NCBI GenBank assembly: GCA_012520915.1
Contig: JAAYNJ010000024.1
Location: 62,001-126,000 of the forward strand
Reading direction: 5' to 3'
DNA length: 64,000 nt
Source: Oscillospiraceae bacterium
GTDB taxonomy: Bacteria > Bacillota > Clostridia > Oscillospirales > Ruminococcaceae
The notes below the pieces were generated by a model that saw only the letters and a list, made by a program, of their open reading frames with translations, ran no database searches and was not told where the DNA came from. Position numbers and translations under genes: made by a program. Positions 45,127 through 53,356 of the stretch are shown here, in pieces (the first letter of the stretch is position 1; each line of letters opens with the position of its first letter).

Positions 45127-45178
45127 ACAATTTATTAAATAATGTTAACAATTTATTAAATAAACCAACAATTTGTTA
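45127..45178 (+). repeat. Three phased AT-rich direct repeats upstream of the EAL gene
   Basis: ACAATTTATTAAATAA occurs at 45127-45142 and 45148-45163, and a partial ACAATTTGTTA at 45168-45178. Starts are 21 and 20 bases apart, close to two helical turns, so a protein could bind all three on one face of the DNA. Confidence 0.65.
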
Positions 45179-45378
45179 CAGTGTAATGGCATCTTATAGT
45201 ATAATAGTATTATTACCGGAAAATATTCGTTATGTTGCGTAATCTTTAAATAATGAGTTTTTTATCATCAATTCCGTCTTTAATCGGATTAAAAGCATTT
45301 AAACCGTTTGAAAATAGCAAATAAATTTAGCAACCTGCAGAAAACTTAAGTTAAATTACTACTCCGGAGGTTGAAATC

Positions 45379-48300
45379 GTGAATTATGGTCTTCTCCTGT
45401 CAATGATATTGTACATTTGCGGTTGTTTCTATATGATTTTCGGTGCAGGTATAGTAACTTATAACGCAAAAAGTAAAGTCAACAAACTCTTTCTTATTCT
45501 GACAATTTCATTGTCAGTTTGGTCATTTTCATATTCCATTTCAGCTTCAGCGCCCACATCGGAAGTTAGCGCTTTTTGGAGATCTTTTTCTGTTTTAGGC
45601 TGGGGTGTCTTTAACAGCATTTTGCTTCACTTTTTGTTGGTTTTGACAAAATCTGAAAACCGATTAAATAAGCGAATCATGTTAATCGCTCTGTATTTAC
45701 CCGCCTTCATAAATATAATACTATTCGGTCCTTTTGGATACTTTGTAGAGAAACAATATGAAATGGTGCAAACCGACTTCGGTTGGATGAACATGGCACC
45801 CATGTATTCTGCCGGAATTTGGATTGTCTTTTACTATATCATTTTTTCTATAATCAGCCTTATATTGCTCTTCAGCTGGTGGAAAAAAGTTAAATCCAAT
45901 ACCCTTTTAAAAGCTTATGCAAAATATTTTATTATATCTATAATTCTTCTTTTTTTGATATTAGGTGTTATAGATATAATTCCCGATCTCCTAAATGAAA
46001 AGTTTTTTCCGAAAATCCCGGTATTATTGTTGTTAATACCAACAATAATGTTGTATGTTGTATTAAAAAAATTCGGGCTGATCACCGAAAGAAGAAGAAA
46101 AACACATTCCTTTCCGGAACTGAAAAAGAACTTGGCTCAAGATCGTTATCGCTTATTCCGAATGGCAACAACTGTTTTACTGTTAGCCACTGCACTGTCC
46201 TTTTTAGTGGGATATTTTGCTATGGGAGGAAGTTTGGAAGACGAACTTCTAATCGCCTCGGTTCTGTTGTTAATTGCTTTATCTGTTAGATTGATACCGT
46301 ATATAACAAAGAATCATATTATTCAGAATACAATCTTCCTGTTAGTAAGTACTACAGGTACTTTGTATTTTATGTTGGTAAATGCCTACAAAGGCGCATT
46401 GACGATATGGTCGGTTTATATTTTGTTTCTTTTGTTTACTGTTCTTCTTGATAACAAAATCTACGCCGTTGTCTTTACCATATTTTCTATAGCTTCCCAA
46501 ATTGTTTTTTGGTTCGTTTATCCGGAAATTTCCGTTACTATCGACGGAAATGAGTACCTGCTCAGAATTATCATTATTATGATTTCCTATTTCGCAGTTC
46601 AGTATCTGACAAATGAATATACCTTAAAGGTGAGTGATTATAAAAAGTTTGCAAGAGAGCAGGAGATACTTGAAAGAGTTTCCAACAGTTTTATTTCAAT
46701 TAGCAGCGAAAATGTTAATGAAAGAATCGGCGAAATGTTGGAAGCGATTATTGAAATACTTGAATTTAACCATGCCTATTTTCTTGAATTCAGTGAGGAT
46801 TATGAGAGCGCAACAGTTTTAAATTCTTATGCGAGAGATATCGAAAATGAGTTTTCTCTATTTCAGCCCGGTATGAAAGTCCATACTGCTTCTTTGCCCA
46901 TGTTTAAGTCTTTAATTGACCAAAGCATGCCGATGATATATGAAGACATTGAAGATATTTCCGTCGAGGAGGAAGAAGAAAAGAATTTTTTCATATCGAG
47001 AGGCATAAAGTCTTATTTCGCACTGCCGATAGAAACTGATGGAAAAATAGACGGTATCCTGGTTGTTGAATATAATGAGCGGATTGATATAAGTGTTGCG
47101 GAAAGCCGATTATACTTTTTGAAAATTATTGCAATAACTTTGGGAGAGGCCAAGAAAAAGACATTATACGAAAAAAGGTTATTTAATTTTGCTTATTTTG
47201 ATGAAGCCACAAAATTGGCGAACAGAAATATGCTGGTTAAGAGTCTCAATCAAAGCATACTGGAAAGCAGCGAATCAGAAAAAATAGCAGTATTGGATAT
47301 TAAAATTTTGAACCTAAGGATGATTAAGGATACTTTCGGTTATGCTGTAGGGGAACAGATAATAATCAAATCTGCGGCAATTCTCATCGATTTATTCAAA
47401 GAATGTTGCGAAATAGCAAGGACGGGCGATGGAGATTTTGTCGTTGTTATGCCTAATATTAAAAGTGATGATCAGATACAAGAATCTGCAAATCGAATAC
47501 TTGATTCTTTTTCCGAACCGGTATCAATCGAGACAGGTATAGATGAGCTATTTGTCGTAGTCGGCGTAGGCGTAGCGGTGTATCCGGAAGACGGACTTGA
47601 TGCGGATACTCTTTTGAAGAATGCCGATTTGGCGGGTTACGAAGCCAGAATTGCTGACAAAAAGATTATCTTCTATAATACTCAACTTGAAAATGATATA
47701 GCGGAAAATACACTACTCACAAATAAGCTCTTCCGGTCGTTGCAAAATAATGAGTTTTCTCTGGAGTTTCAACCACAGATAAGCTGTAAAACCGGAAAGA
47801 CCGCAGGTGTCGAGGCTCTTCTCAGATGGACAACTGATGACCGCAGAAGAATACCACCTAACAGGTTTGTTCCGATGCTTGAGCAAACGGGATTGATTTA
47901 TGATGTTGGTCTCTGGGTACTTGAACAAGCACTTGAAGAGCACAAAAAGTTTGTTGAAAAAGGATTTCCGCCTCTTCGCATTTCGGTAAACTTATCGATT
48001 GTACAATTCAAAGAAGAAGCATTTATTCCCGATTTTACAAAGATTATAAAGGAAAGCAGTGTTGATCCTAAATATATCGAACTTGAAATAACGGAAAGCC
48101 TGTTCTCTGAAAACCCCAAAGCTGTAATAATAAAACTTAACAAATTAAAAGAGTTGGGGCTAAAGGTAGCAATAGATGATTTCGGAAGAGGTTATTCATC
48201 GCTAAACCGTTTAAATTTTGTTCCTTTTGACAGAATAAAAATTGACAAAGATATAGTGGATTATATAGATTTACAGAAAAAAAGCGCTCCTTTAATGAAA

Positions 48301-48495
48301 GTTATTATTCTTCTCGCCAGAGCGTACAATGCGAGTGTTACGGCCGAGGGCGTTGAAACTAAAAATCAGGCGGAATTTCTTAAAAGCATATCTTGTGACG
48401 AAATACAGGGATTCTATTTTTCGAAACCGCTAACTGCGGAGGCGCTGGAAGAATTCCTTAAAAAAGAGCGAAATAACGGAGCAATCACTTGCTGA
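45379..48495 (+). CDS. 7TM-GAF-GGDEF(degenerate)-EAL membrane protein, c-di-GMP phosphodiesterase
   Basis: 1038 residues. Two membrane blocks come first: a 7TM sensor like that of HisK_7TM kinases (1-235), and five or so further helices (255-405). A GAF domain (about 430-590) follows, then a GGDEF domain whose signature reads GDGDF (682-686), so cyclase activity is unlikely. The EAL domain (about 775-1030) keeps EALLRW near 812, NLS, ELEITESLF, AIDDFGRGYSS, DRIKID and AEGVETKNQ, all needed for c-di-GMP hydrolysis. CGGAGG precedes GTG 45379. Monocistronic, between terminators. Confidence 0.9.
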   Translation: MNYGLLLSMILYICGCFYMIFGAGIVTYNAKSKVNKLFLILTISLSVWSFSYSISASAPTSEVSAFWRSFSVLGWGVFNSILLHFLLVLTKSENRLNKRIMLIALYLPAFINIILFGPFGYFVEKQYEMVQTDFGWMNMAPMYSAGIWIVFYYIIFSIISLILLFSWWKKVKSNTLLKAYAKYFIISIILLFLILGVIDIIPDLLNEKFFPKIPVLLLLIPTIMLYVVLKKFGLITERRRKTHSFPELKKNLAQDRYRLFRMATTVLLLATALSFLVGYFAMGGSLEDELLIASVLLLIALSVRLIPYITKNHIIQNTIFLLVSTTGTLYFMLVNAYKGALTIWSVYILFLLFTVLLDNKIYAVVFTIFSIASQIVFWFVYPEISVTIDGNEYLLRIIIIMISYFAVQYLTNEYTLKVSDYKKFAREQEILERVSNSFISISSENVNERIGEMLEAIIEILEFNHAYFLEFSEDYESATVLNSYARDIENEFSLFQPGMKVHTASLPMFKSLIDQSMPMIYEDIEDISVEEEEEKNFFISRGIKSYFALPIETDGKIDGILVVEYNERIDISVAESRLYFLKIIAITLGEAKKKTLYEKRLFNFAYFDEATKLANRNMLVKSLNQSILESSESEKIAVLDIKILNLRMIKDTFGYAVGEQIIIKSAAILIDLFKECCEIARTGDGDFVVVMPNIKSDDQIQESANRILDSFSEPVSIETGIDELFVVVGVGVAVYPEDGLDADTLLKNADLAGYEARIADKKIIFYNTQLENDIAENTLLTNKLFRSLQNNEFSLEFQPQISCKTGKTAGVEALLRWTTDDRRRIPPNRFVPMLEQTGLIYDVGLWVLEQALEEHKKFVEKGFPPLRISVNLSIVQFKEEAFIPDFTKIIKESSVDPKYIELEITESLFSENPKAVIIKLNKLKELGLKVAIDDFGRGYSSLNRLNFVPFDRIKIDKDIVDYIDLQKKSAPLMKVIILLARAYNASVTAEGVETKNQAEFLKSISCDEIQGFYFSKPLTAEALEEFLKKERNNGAITC

Positions 48496-48572
48496 TTAAA
48501 ACTGTTTCAACACATTTTTAATAGAACCGCTCTTTATTCTTCCGTAAATAAATTATAGGGTGAATAAGCGTT

Positions 48573-48607
48573 AAAGGAGCTTGATAAATAACCTCGAGCT
48601 CCTTTTT
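48573..48607 (+). terminator. Terminator after the EAL gene
   Basis: AAAGGAGCT at 48573-48581 pairs with AGCTCCTTT at 48597-48605, with further T residues in the tail. Confidence 0.82.
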
Positions 48608-48676
48608 AATATATTTTTGCTTTCTAAATAATAATTTAATTAAGGAGTCTATCTTCATAAACTTATATTCCGCCTG

Positions 48677-48718
48677 AAAAAATGTCCGAACGAATACAGT
48701 TTCGGACGTTTTCTTTTG
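48677..48718 (+). terminator. Second terminator
   Basis: GTCCGAA at 48684-48690 pairs with TTCGGAC at 48701-48707, flanked by an A-run and GTTTTCTTTTG. Either a back-up to the first one or the end of a small transcript between them. Confidence 0.78.
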
Positions 48719-49020
48719 TATTAAAAATTTAATTCGGTTAACCTTTCTGATTCACCGGTTTTCAAAGAAGGGGTATTTTGTTAATATATGTATCTTTGTG
48801 AATTTCGATATTTAGCAATTACTATAAAAGTTTACGGTTTAAATAATTAGTTCCGGCATTTAAAAGTATATAAAATTATTATTTAAAACTTTTCTTAAAG
48901 ATAACAAAAAGTTTACATCTTTGCATTATTGTTTCTTTAGTTAGACACAAGCTGACATTTTGAAATCCAAAACTGTTTGCAGACACTAAATAACATATAA
49001 ATTAGAGGTTTATCAGCGTT

Positions 49021-50100
49021 ATGAGCATTAGGCTTTTGGGCTTTCTGTTATCGATATTCATATTTGTTTTTCTTGCATTTCAAAAAAAGATTAGAAAATG
49101 GAAGAAGGCTTTGCTTGTATTAACTTCCTTTCTTTTGGTTCTTTTAACTGCATTTTTGTATCTATTCCCGTTCAATCCGGCGCCAAAGCCGAGCGGGGAA
49201 ATGCCTGTCTTGACTGATAGGGTATTCTACAGCTACAAATCGGATGTCAGTAAAATGCTGACCAATAAAGACGAAAGAGAAATACCCGTTAAAATTTGGT
49301 GTCCTGAGGATTTACAGGAAAACCATCATCCTTTACTCATCTTTTCTCCCGGCTCCTTTGGAACCGCTGATTCGAATGAAACAATGTTTTTAGAACTGGC
49401 TTCCCGAGGATATATCGTGATGGGTTTAAGTCATCCATATCATTCCTTTGTATGCGATATGTCTGACGGCAGCAGGATTATGATAGATTTCGATTTTATG
49501 AAAAGCGTAATAAGCTCACCGGGATCTAAAAACGTCAAAGCCACTTTAGGGCCATTGAGGGAATGGACACAAATCAGGAGCGACGATATTGATTATGTAC
49601 TTTCTAAAATTTTGGATTCAAGTACAGACAATGTCTATGAAAAATATATCAATGATAAAAGAATAGTACTGTCGGGTCATTCACTTGGCGGTTCGGCAGC
49701 TTTAGCTATAGGCAGGCAAAGAAGTGAGGACGTTCGGGCTTTAGTGATATTAGAATCGCCGTTTGTCGCCGACATTATAGGAATAGATGGCAATAGTTTT
49801 GTGTTTACGGAAGAAGAATATCCTTTACCCGTTTTACACATATATTCAGACTCTCTCTTTTCAAAGATAGACGAAATAACAAACTATGGAATGAACGTAA
49901 AATTGATAAAAAGTGATAATCCCATGTATGTCAATAAACACATATCCGGTGTGAGACATATCGGTCTGACAGATATGATTCTGATATCGCCGATAATAAC
50001 CAATATGATTGATTTAGGAGTTAATACACGTCAGCCGCTGGAAACTTTACTGGAATTAAACGAATATGTACTAAATTTTTTAGATGAATATAACGACTAA
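49021..50100 (+). CDS. Membrane-anchored alpha/beta hydrolase, PAF-acetylhydrolase-like
   Basis: 359 residues. Two N-terminal transmembrane segments (about 3-20 and 28-50) are followed by an alpha/beta hydrolase domain: oxyanion loop LLIFSPGSFGTADSNETMFLELASRGYIVMGLSHPYHS, nucleophile elbow LSGHSLGGSAAL, and a late RHIGLTD with the candidate histidine. The layout is closest to platelet-activating-factor acetylhydrolase and dienelactone-hydrolase relatives, so a lipid or ester substrate at the membrane is possible. ATG 49021 has only a distant GAGG. It converges on the TetR-controlled hydrolase operon. Confidence 0.75.
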   Translation: MSIRLLGFLLSIFIFVFLAFQKKIRKWKKALLVLTSFLLVLLTAFLYLFPFNPAPKPSGEMPVLTDRVFYSYKSDVSKMLTNKDEREIPVKIWCPEDLQENHHPLLIFSPGSFGTADSNETMFLELASRGYIVMGLSHPYHSFVCDMSDGSRIMIDFDFMKSVISSPGSKNVKATLGPLREWTQIRSDDIDYVLSKILDSSTDNVYEKYINDKRIVLSGHSLGGSAALAIGRQRSEDVRALVILESPFVADIIGIDGNSFVFTEEEYPLPVLHIYSDSLFSKIDEITNYGMNVKLIKSDNPMYVNKHISGVRHIGLTDMILISPIITNMIDLGVNTRQPLETLLELNEYVLNFLDEYND

Positions 50101-50238
50101 AGGACAGCTCAAATTTATCTGAATACAATCCGTTGAACCGACATCATCGCTCCCGGTTTTGTTTTTCAGCATAATTTCGAATGCTTTTATATATTTTCCG
50201 CTAAAGTGTAAGCATAAAGCTTTTACTGAAATTTGATT

Positions 50239-51378
50239 TTAATCTTTTTCCATTTGATTTTTTAAACCAAATAAAACCTCAATATATTCGTCTGGCAGGT
50301 CTGCATGTATGTCGTGTGCGGATTTAAAACCTCCGATATATTTACTATTCGGCACTAAATCGACAACCTTCTGTGCGTCTGTTTCGTCCATCGCTGCAAG
50401 TAATATTCCGTTCTCATCGTAATATCCGGGGGCGGTCATTTCGCTTGGTGCAACATGCATCACTATGGTAGGGGATTCAATACTTTTCAAAATTTCTTCC
50501 AGGTTAAATCCTGTAAACCAGGAAAAGTCATAAAATGTAGCCCCGAACCTCAAATCATAATTGCTCGTTCCGTCCTGCATACTGGCATTCAATGCATATA
50601 TGGAATTGACCCCCAGCTTAGGTGGATAAAACCATATTTTTGGTACTTGACCGGGGTGTTTATCCAAATATTTCAAAGCCGGTTCCTTTACAATTTTGTT
50701 CCAAGCCTGAGGATCTTTGACATTAAAAACTTCCTGCATATAGTCATTTTCCAATGAATACTCCATAAAAGTTTTTACCTCATTTTGATTGAGGTAATCG
50801 TGCATATTTTTAAATCCCAACCATGAGATGGTTTTTTCAGCTCTTCCGGAAAGGGTGGAAAAGAAAGGTCCGTCTTCCAAAATGGTGGCTATGATGTTCT
50901 CCGGAGTCTTAGCGGCAACATAAGCGGCAAGTAATGCTCCTGACGAATGACCTGATATATATGCTTTTTCTTTCATAATATTTTTGATAAACCAAATAAT
51001 ATCATTTCCTATTTCCACCGCACTATATTTGTCCGGGTTTTTAGATGAGTTGCCGTGACCGTAGTAATCAAGAGCATAAACATGAAACTCTTCCGATAAT
51101 CTGGGGAGTACTTTTGCGTAATCTAAACAGCTTGCTTGTTGACCGTGAAGTAAAAGAAGGTTCGGACCGTTGTCAGGTCCTTCCAGATAATAAATTTCCG
51201 ACCCGTCATCCAATTCAGCAATATTTTCAGTGAAACCCAGCTTAAATCCTTTCTTTTCTAAAAACTTATCATTGAAAAAATCGTAATTCATATTTCTGTA
51301 TGCAAAGACAGCAACGGATGTCGCTGCAGTCAAAAAAACTATCCCTACCGATATAATAATCTTAAACTTTCTCTCCAT
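50239..51378 (-). CDS. Membrane-anchored alpha/beta hydrolase, last gene of the TetR operon
   Basis: 379 residues from ATG at 51378, which has AGGAG six bases before it on the minus strand; a further in-frame start at 51444 has none. An N-terminal transmembrane helix (about 4-25) is followed by the hydrolase: LLLHGQQASCLDYAKVLPRL, LDYYGHGNSS, nucleophile elbow ISGHSSGALLAAYVAA, and KSAHDIHADLPDEY near the end with the histidine. Substrate unknown. It is 113 bases behind the second gene, with a hairpin between them (51453-51486). Confidence 0.75.
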   Translation of the reverse strand: MERKFKIIISVGIVFLTAATSVAVFAYRNMNYDFFNDKFLEKKGFKLGFTENIAELDDGSEIYYLEGPDNGPNLLLLHGQQASCLDYAKVLPRLSEEFHVYALDYYGHGNSSKNPDKYSAVEIGNDIIWFIKNIMKEKAYISGHSSGALLAAYVAAKTPENIIATILEDGPFFSTLSGRAEKTISWLGFKNMHDYLNQNEVKTFMEYSLENDYMQEVFNVKDPQAWNKIVKEPALKYLDKHPGQVPKIWFYPPKLGVNSIYALNASMQDGTSNYDLRFGATFYDFSWFTGFNLEEILKSIESPTIVMHVAPSEMTAPGYYDENGILLAAMDETDAQKVVDLVPNSKYIGGFKSAHDIHADLPDEYIEVLFGLKNQMEKD

Positions 51379-51452
51379 GTTTAACTCCTGTTGTCGTGTT
51401 AGATGAGGCACATTTTTTATATTATAAAATGCCTTTATTGACACATTGTAAC

Positions 51453-51486
51453 GAACAGGAAAATTTTAATGAAAATCTTCCTGTTC
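51453..51486 (-). other. Intergenic hairpin inside the hydrolase operon
   Basis: On the minus strand GAACAGGAA...TTCCTGTTC forms a 9-bp outer stem that continues through a G-T pair and ATTTT/AAAAT to about 15 bp. There is no T-run, so it may protect or process the message rather than stop it. Confidence 0.55.
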
Positions 51487-51491
51487 AAATA

Positions 51492-52412
51492 CTATTTATA
51501 TCGGTTTATAAAATCATCAACTGCTTTATCAATTTCTTCCGCATGTCCCGTCATCATATGCCCGCCGTCCGGAAAAGAAACAAGTGTGAGGTTGGGAAAA
51601 CGGTGTTGCACATCTTTTACCTTTTTAAAACTTGCGACAGGGTCGTCTTCGGAATGCAAAATCAAAACCGGCAATTTTAATTCCTCGATAGGGTACTGTT
51701 CAAAGTTTCTCTCCATATCCGGATTTGTTAAACTGCCATCAAGGATAACTCCCGCCTTTCTTTCAGAAACGGGTTGGATACTGTTTACCGTCGACGCCGG
51801 CATACCCATAAGTGAAGGCATAAGAGGACTGATTAAATACATTGCATAATCGGATAATAAAAGTTCGGGCGGTGCTTGATATTCAATGAAGCTTTCCGGT
51901 TTTTCATTTACCGGCATCGCCGAACAAAATAAAATAAGACCTTTGACACGTTCCGGGTAGTCCAGTGCAAAACGAATTGCCGGAGTGCCTCCGGCTGATG
52001 TCGCCAAGACAAATACCTTTTCGATTTTTAAATAATCGAGCAATTCATTAAAAGCAGCTGCCTGTTCCTTAGGAGTGCCTTCATCCTTTACAGCGGAACC
52101 GAGGTATCCGAATCGCGAAGGTGCCAGCAACCGATTTTTTGATTCTCTATTTTTAACATTATCATACGCCTGGTCATAACCGCCGAAAATACCGTGAACC
52201 GATAAAATTACTTCTCCTTTTCCCGAATCAACATAAATCATCGGACCGTACGACAGGAATGCTGTGCTGGTCTTACACGAATTCAATTTGTTTCGGGCTT
52301 TATGTAATCCGTCGATACAGCGTATTCCTTGAATTATGAAATATAAAACTACTGTCAGTAAAAGACCATATAATATCCACTTCATTTTTCTATTTCCGAC
52401 CTTTTTATTCAT
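51492..52412 (-). CDS. Membrane-anchored alpha/beta hydrolase
   Basis: 306 residues. An N-terminal transmembrane helix (about 12-30) is followed by a hydrolase fold: ILSVHGIFGGYDQAYDN, SRFGYLGS, nucleophile motif LATSAGGTPAIRFALDYPERV (A-x-S-x-G instead of G-x-S-x-G), acid in LILHSEDDP, and histidine in FPDGGHMMTGH. The triad is complete. It is 70 bases behind tetR and likely co-transcribed with it. Substrate unknown; the fold also covers haloperoxidase-like esterases. Confidence 0.8.
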   Translation of the reverse strand: MNKKVGNRKMKWILYGLLLTVVLYFIIQGIRCIDGLHKARNKLNSCKTSTAFLSYGPMIYVDSGKGEVILSVHGIFGGYDQAYDNVKNRESKNRLLAPSRFGYLGSAVKDEGTPKEQAAAFNELLDYLKIEKVFVLATSAGGTPAIRFALDYPERVKGLILFCSAMPVNEKPESFIEYQAPPELLLSDYAMYLISPLMPSLMGMPASTVNSIQPVSERKAGVILDGSLTNPDMERNFEQYPIEELKLPVLILHSEDDPVASFKKVKDVQHRFPNLTLVSFPDGGHMMTGHAEEIDKAVDDFINRYK

Positions 52413-52482
52413 CTTTGTCGTCTAATCCTTTCTCAACTTTAAAAACTTAATTATTCACTTAAATTTTTATTAATCACATTAT

Positions 52483-53079
52483 TTAAATGTTTAGAATGTC
52501 TGTTACGAATCTAAAAAAAAGATAATAATCTTCCTCCAGGCTTAGGTTAAAACCAAACAGTTCATTGCCAACTTCGCGATTTAAAAAAGCGGATTGAATT
52601 GCGGATAAGAGCATAAAAGCCTTTATCTTACCGGTATTTCCCGGCTCTTTTTGCGAAATCGCTCTAAAGATAGCTCTGTAGCTTACAGATGAATTGCTTT
52701 CAAGATTCGGCTGTGATAGGTCACCCAGCATGGATATTTTTGATATTTCAGGATTGTTTATTAGAAATGTAAAAACCCTTGTAGTAAATGATGCCATGTC
52801 TTCATTTTCCTCTTCGGAAGCATCTTTTTTATCCGACGAATTATTTATTTCTGAAAAAGTCTTCATAACATGAGAAATAATTCGCTGTACACAGATTTCT
52901 ATGAGTTTCTTCTTTGATCCGAAATGATAGTTGATTAGTCCTACGGCAACACCGGCTTCGTTTGCAATTTCCCTAACGGTTATATTTTCCGCCAAACCGT
53001 CCGAACCTTTGATTAAAGTAATTGTTGTATTGATTATTATTTCCTTTATATTCGTAAATTCCTGAATTTCTGTTTTCAT
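52483..53079 (-). CDS. TetR-family transcriptional repressor
   Basis: 198 residues. N-terminal helix-turn-helix ENITVREIANEAGVAVGLINYHFGSKKKLIEIC is of the TetR class; the C-terminal ligand domain (60-198) is not further recognised. ATG 53079 has AGGAGG before it on the minus strand. Two palindromes in its own promoter strongly suggest autorepression and control of the hydrolase genes behind it. Confidence 0.92.
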   Translation of the reverse strand: MKTEIQEFTNIKEIIINTTITLIKGSDGLAENITVREIANEAGVAVGLINYHFGSKKKLIEICVQRIISHVMKTFSEINNSSDKKDASEEENEDMASFTTRVFTFLINNPEISKISMLGDLSQPNLESNSSVSYRAIFRAISQKEPGNTGKIKAFMLLSAIQSAFLNREVGNELFGFNLSLEEDYYLFFRFVTDILNI

Positions 53080-53092
53080 ACATTCCTCCTGT

Positions 53093-53131
53093 TTGAACGC
53101 CGTTCAATATTATTATGCTGAACACTGTTCA
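53093..53131. promoter_or_regulatory. Twin TetR operators TGAACnnnGTTCA
   Basis: TGAACGCCGTTCA at 53094-53106 and TGAACACTGTTCA at 53119-53131 are two copies of the same palindrome, 25 bases centre to centre. The second fills the spacer between -35 and -10 of the tetR promoter, and the first covers the region just after the -10. Confidence 0.88.
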
Positions 53132-53140
53132 ATATGTCAA
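53112..53140 (-). promoter_or_regulatory. Promoter of the tetR-hydrolase operon
   Basis: On the minus strand, consensus TTGACA (53140-53135), a 17-base spacer and CATAAT (53117-53112). Strong promoter fully covered by the twin operators. Confidence 0.85.
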
Positions 53141-53356
53141 GGCATCTTTTTCATTTGCAATATAAATCAGTGATTACCACGAAACAGACATTAAATGTTC
53201 TCTTAAAATGTTTTTGAAAGCTATCCGTCATTGCGGTTATTTGTTTTTGTGTTGTATTGGATATTATGCTAATATTTAAGTGGAGATTAAAGTATATTTA
53301 ACTACTTTAATACTGTAGATATTCGCTTTAACATTTTTATAGTTTAAGGAGAATTT

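Larger units (their letters stand above)
44740..45378. other. 639-base AT-rich intergenic region
   Basis: Holds the 42-base palindrome terminator (44835-44876), a small hairpin near 45043-45058 (GCGGGT/ACCTGC with one G-T pair), and three phased direct repeats at 45127-45178 in front of the EAL gene. A TATAAT at 45200-45205 is a possible -10, without a good -35. No ORF or RNA gene was recognised in the rest. Confidence 0.6.
48496..49020. other. 525-base AT-rich intergenic region with two terminators
   Basis: Two hairpin terminators (48573-48607 and 48677-48718) lie in the left half. The right 300 bases are very AT-rich, presumably with the promoter of the 49021 gene, but no convincing -35/-10 pair was found. 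No ORF or RNA gene seen. Confidence 0.55.

Noticed and set aside
45127-45178. CRISPR-like array
   Set aside because: Repeats are 16 bases, only two full copies, with 5-base gaps, and no cas gene is present.
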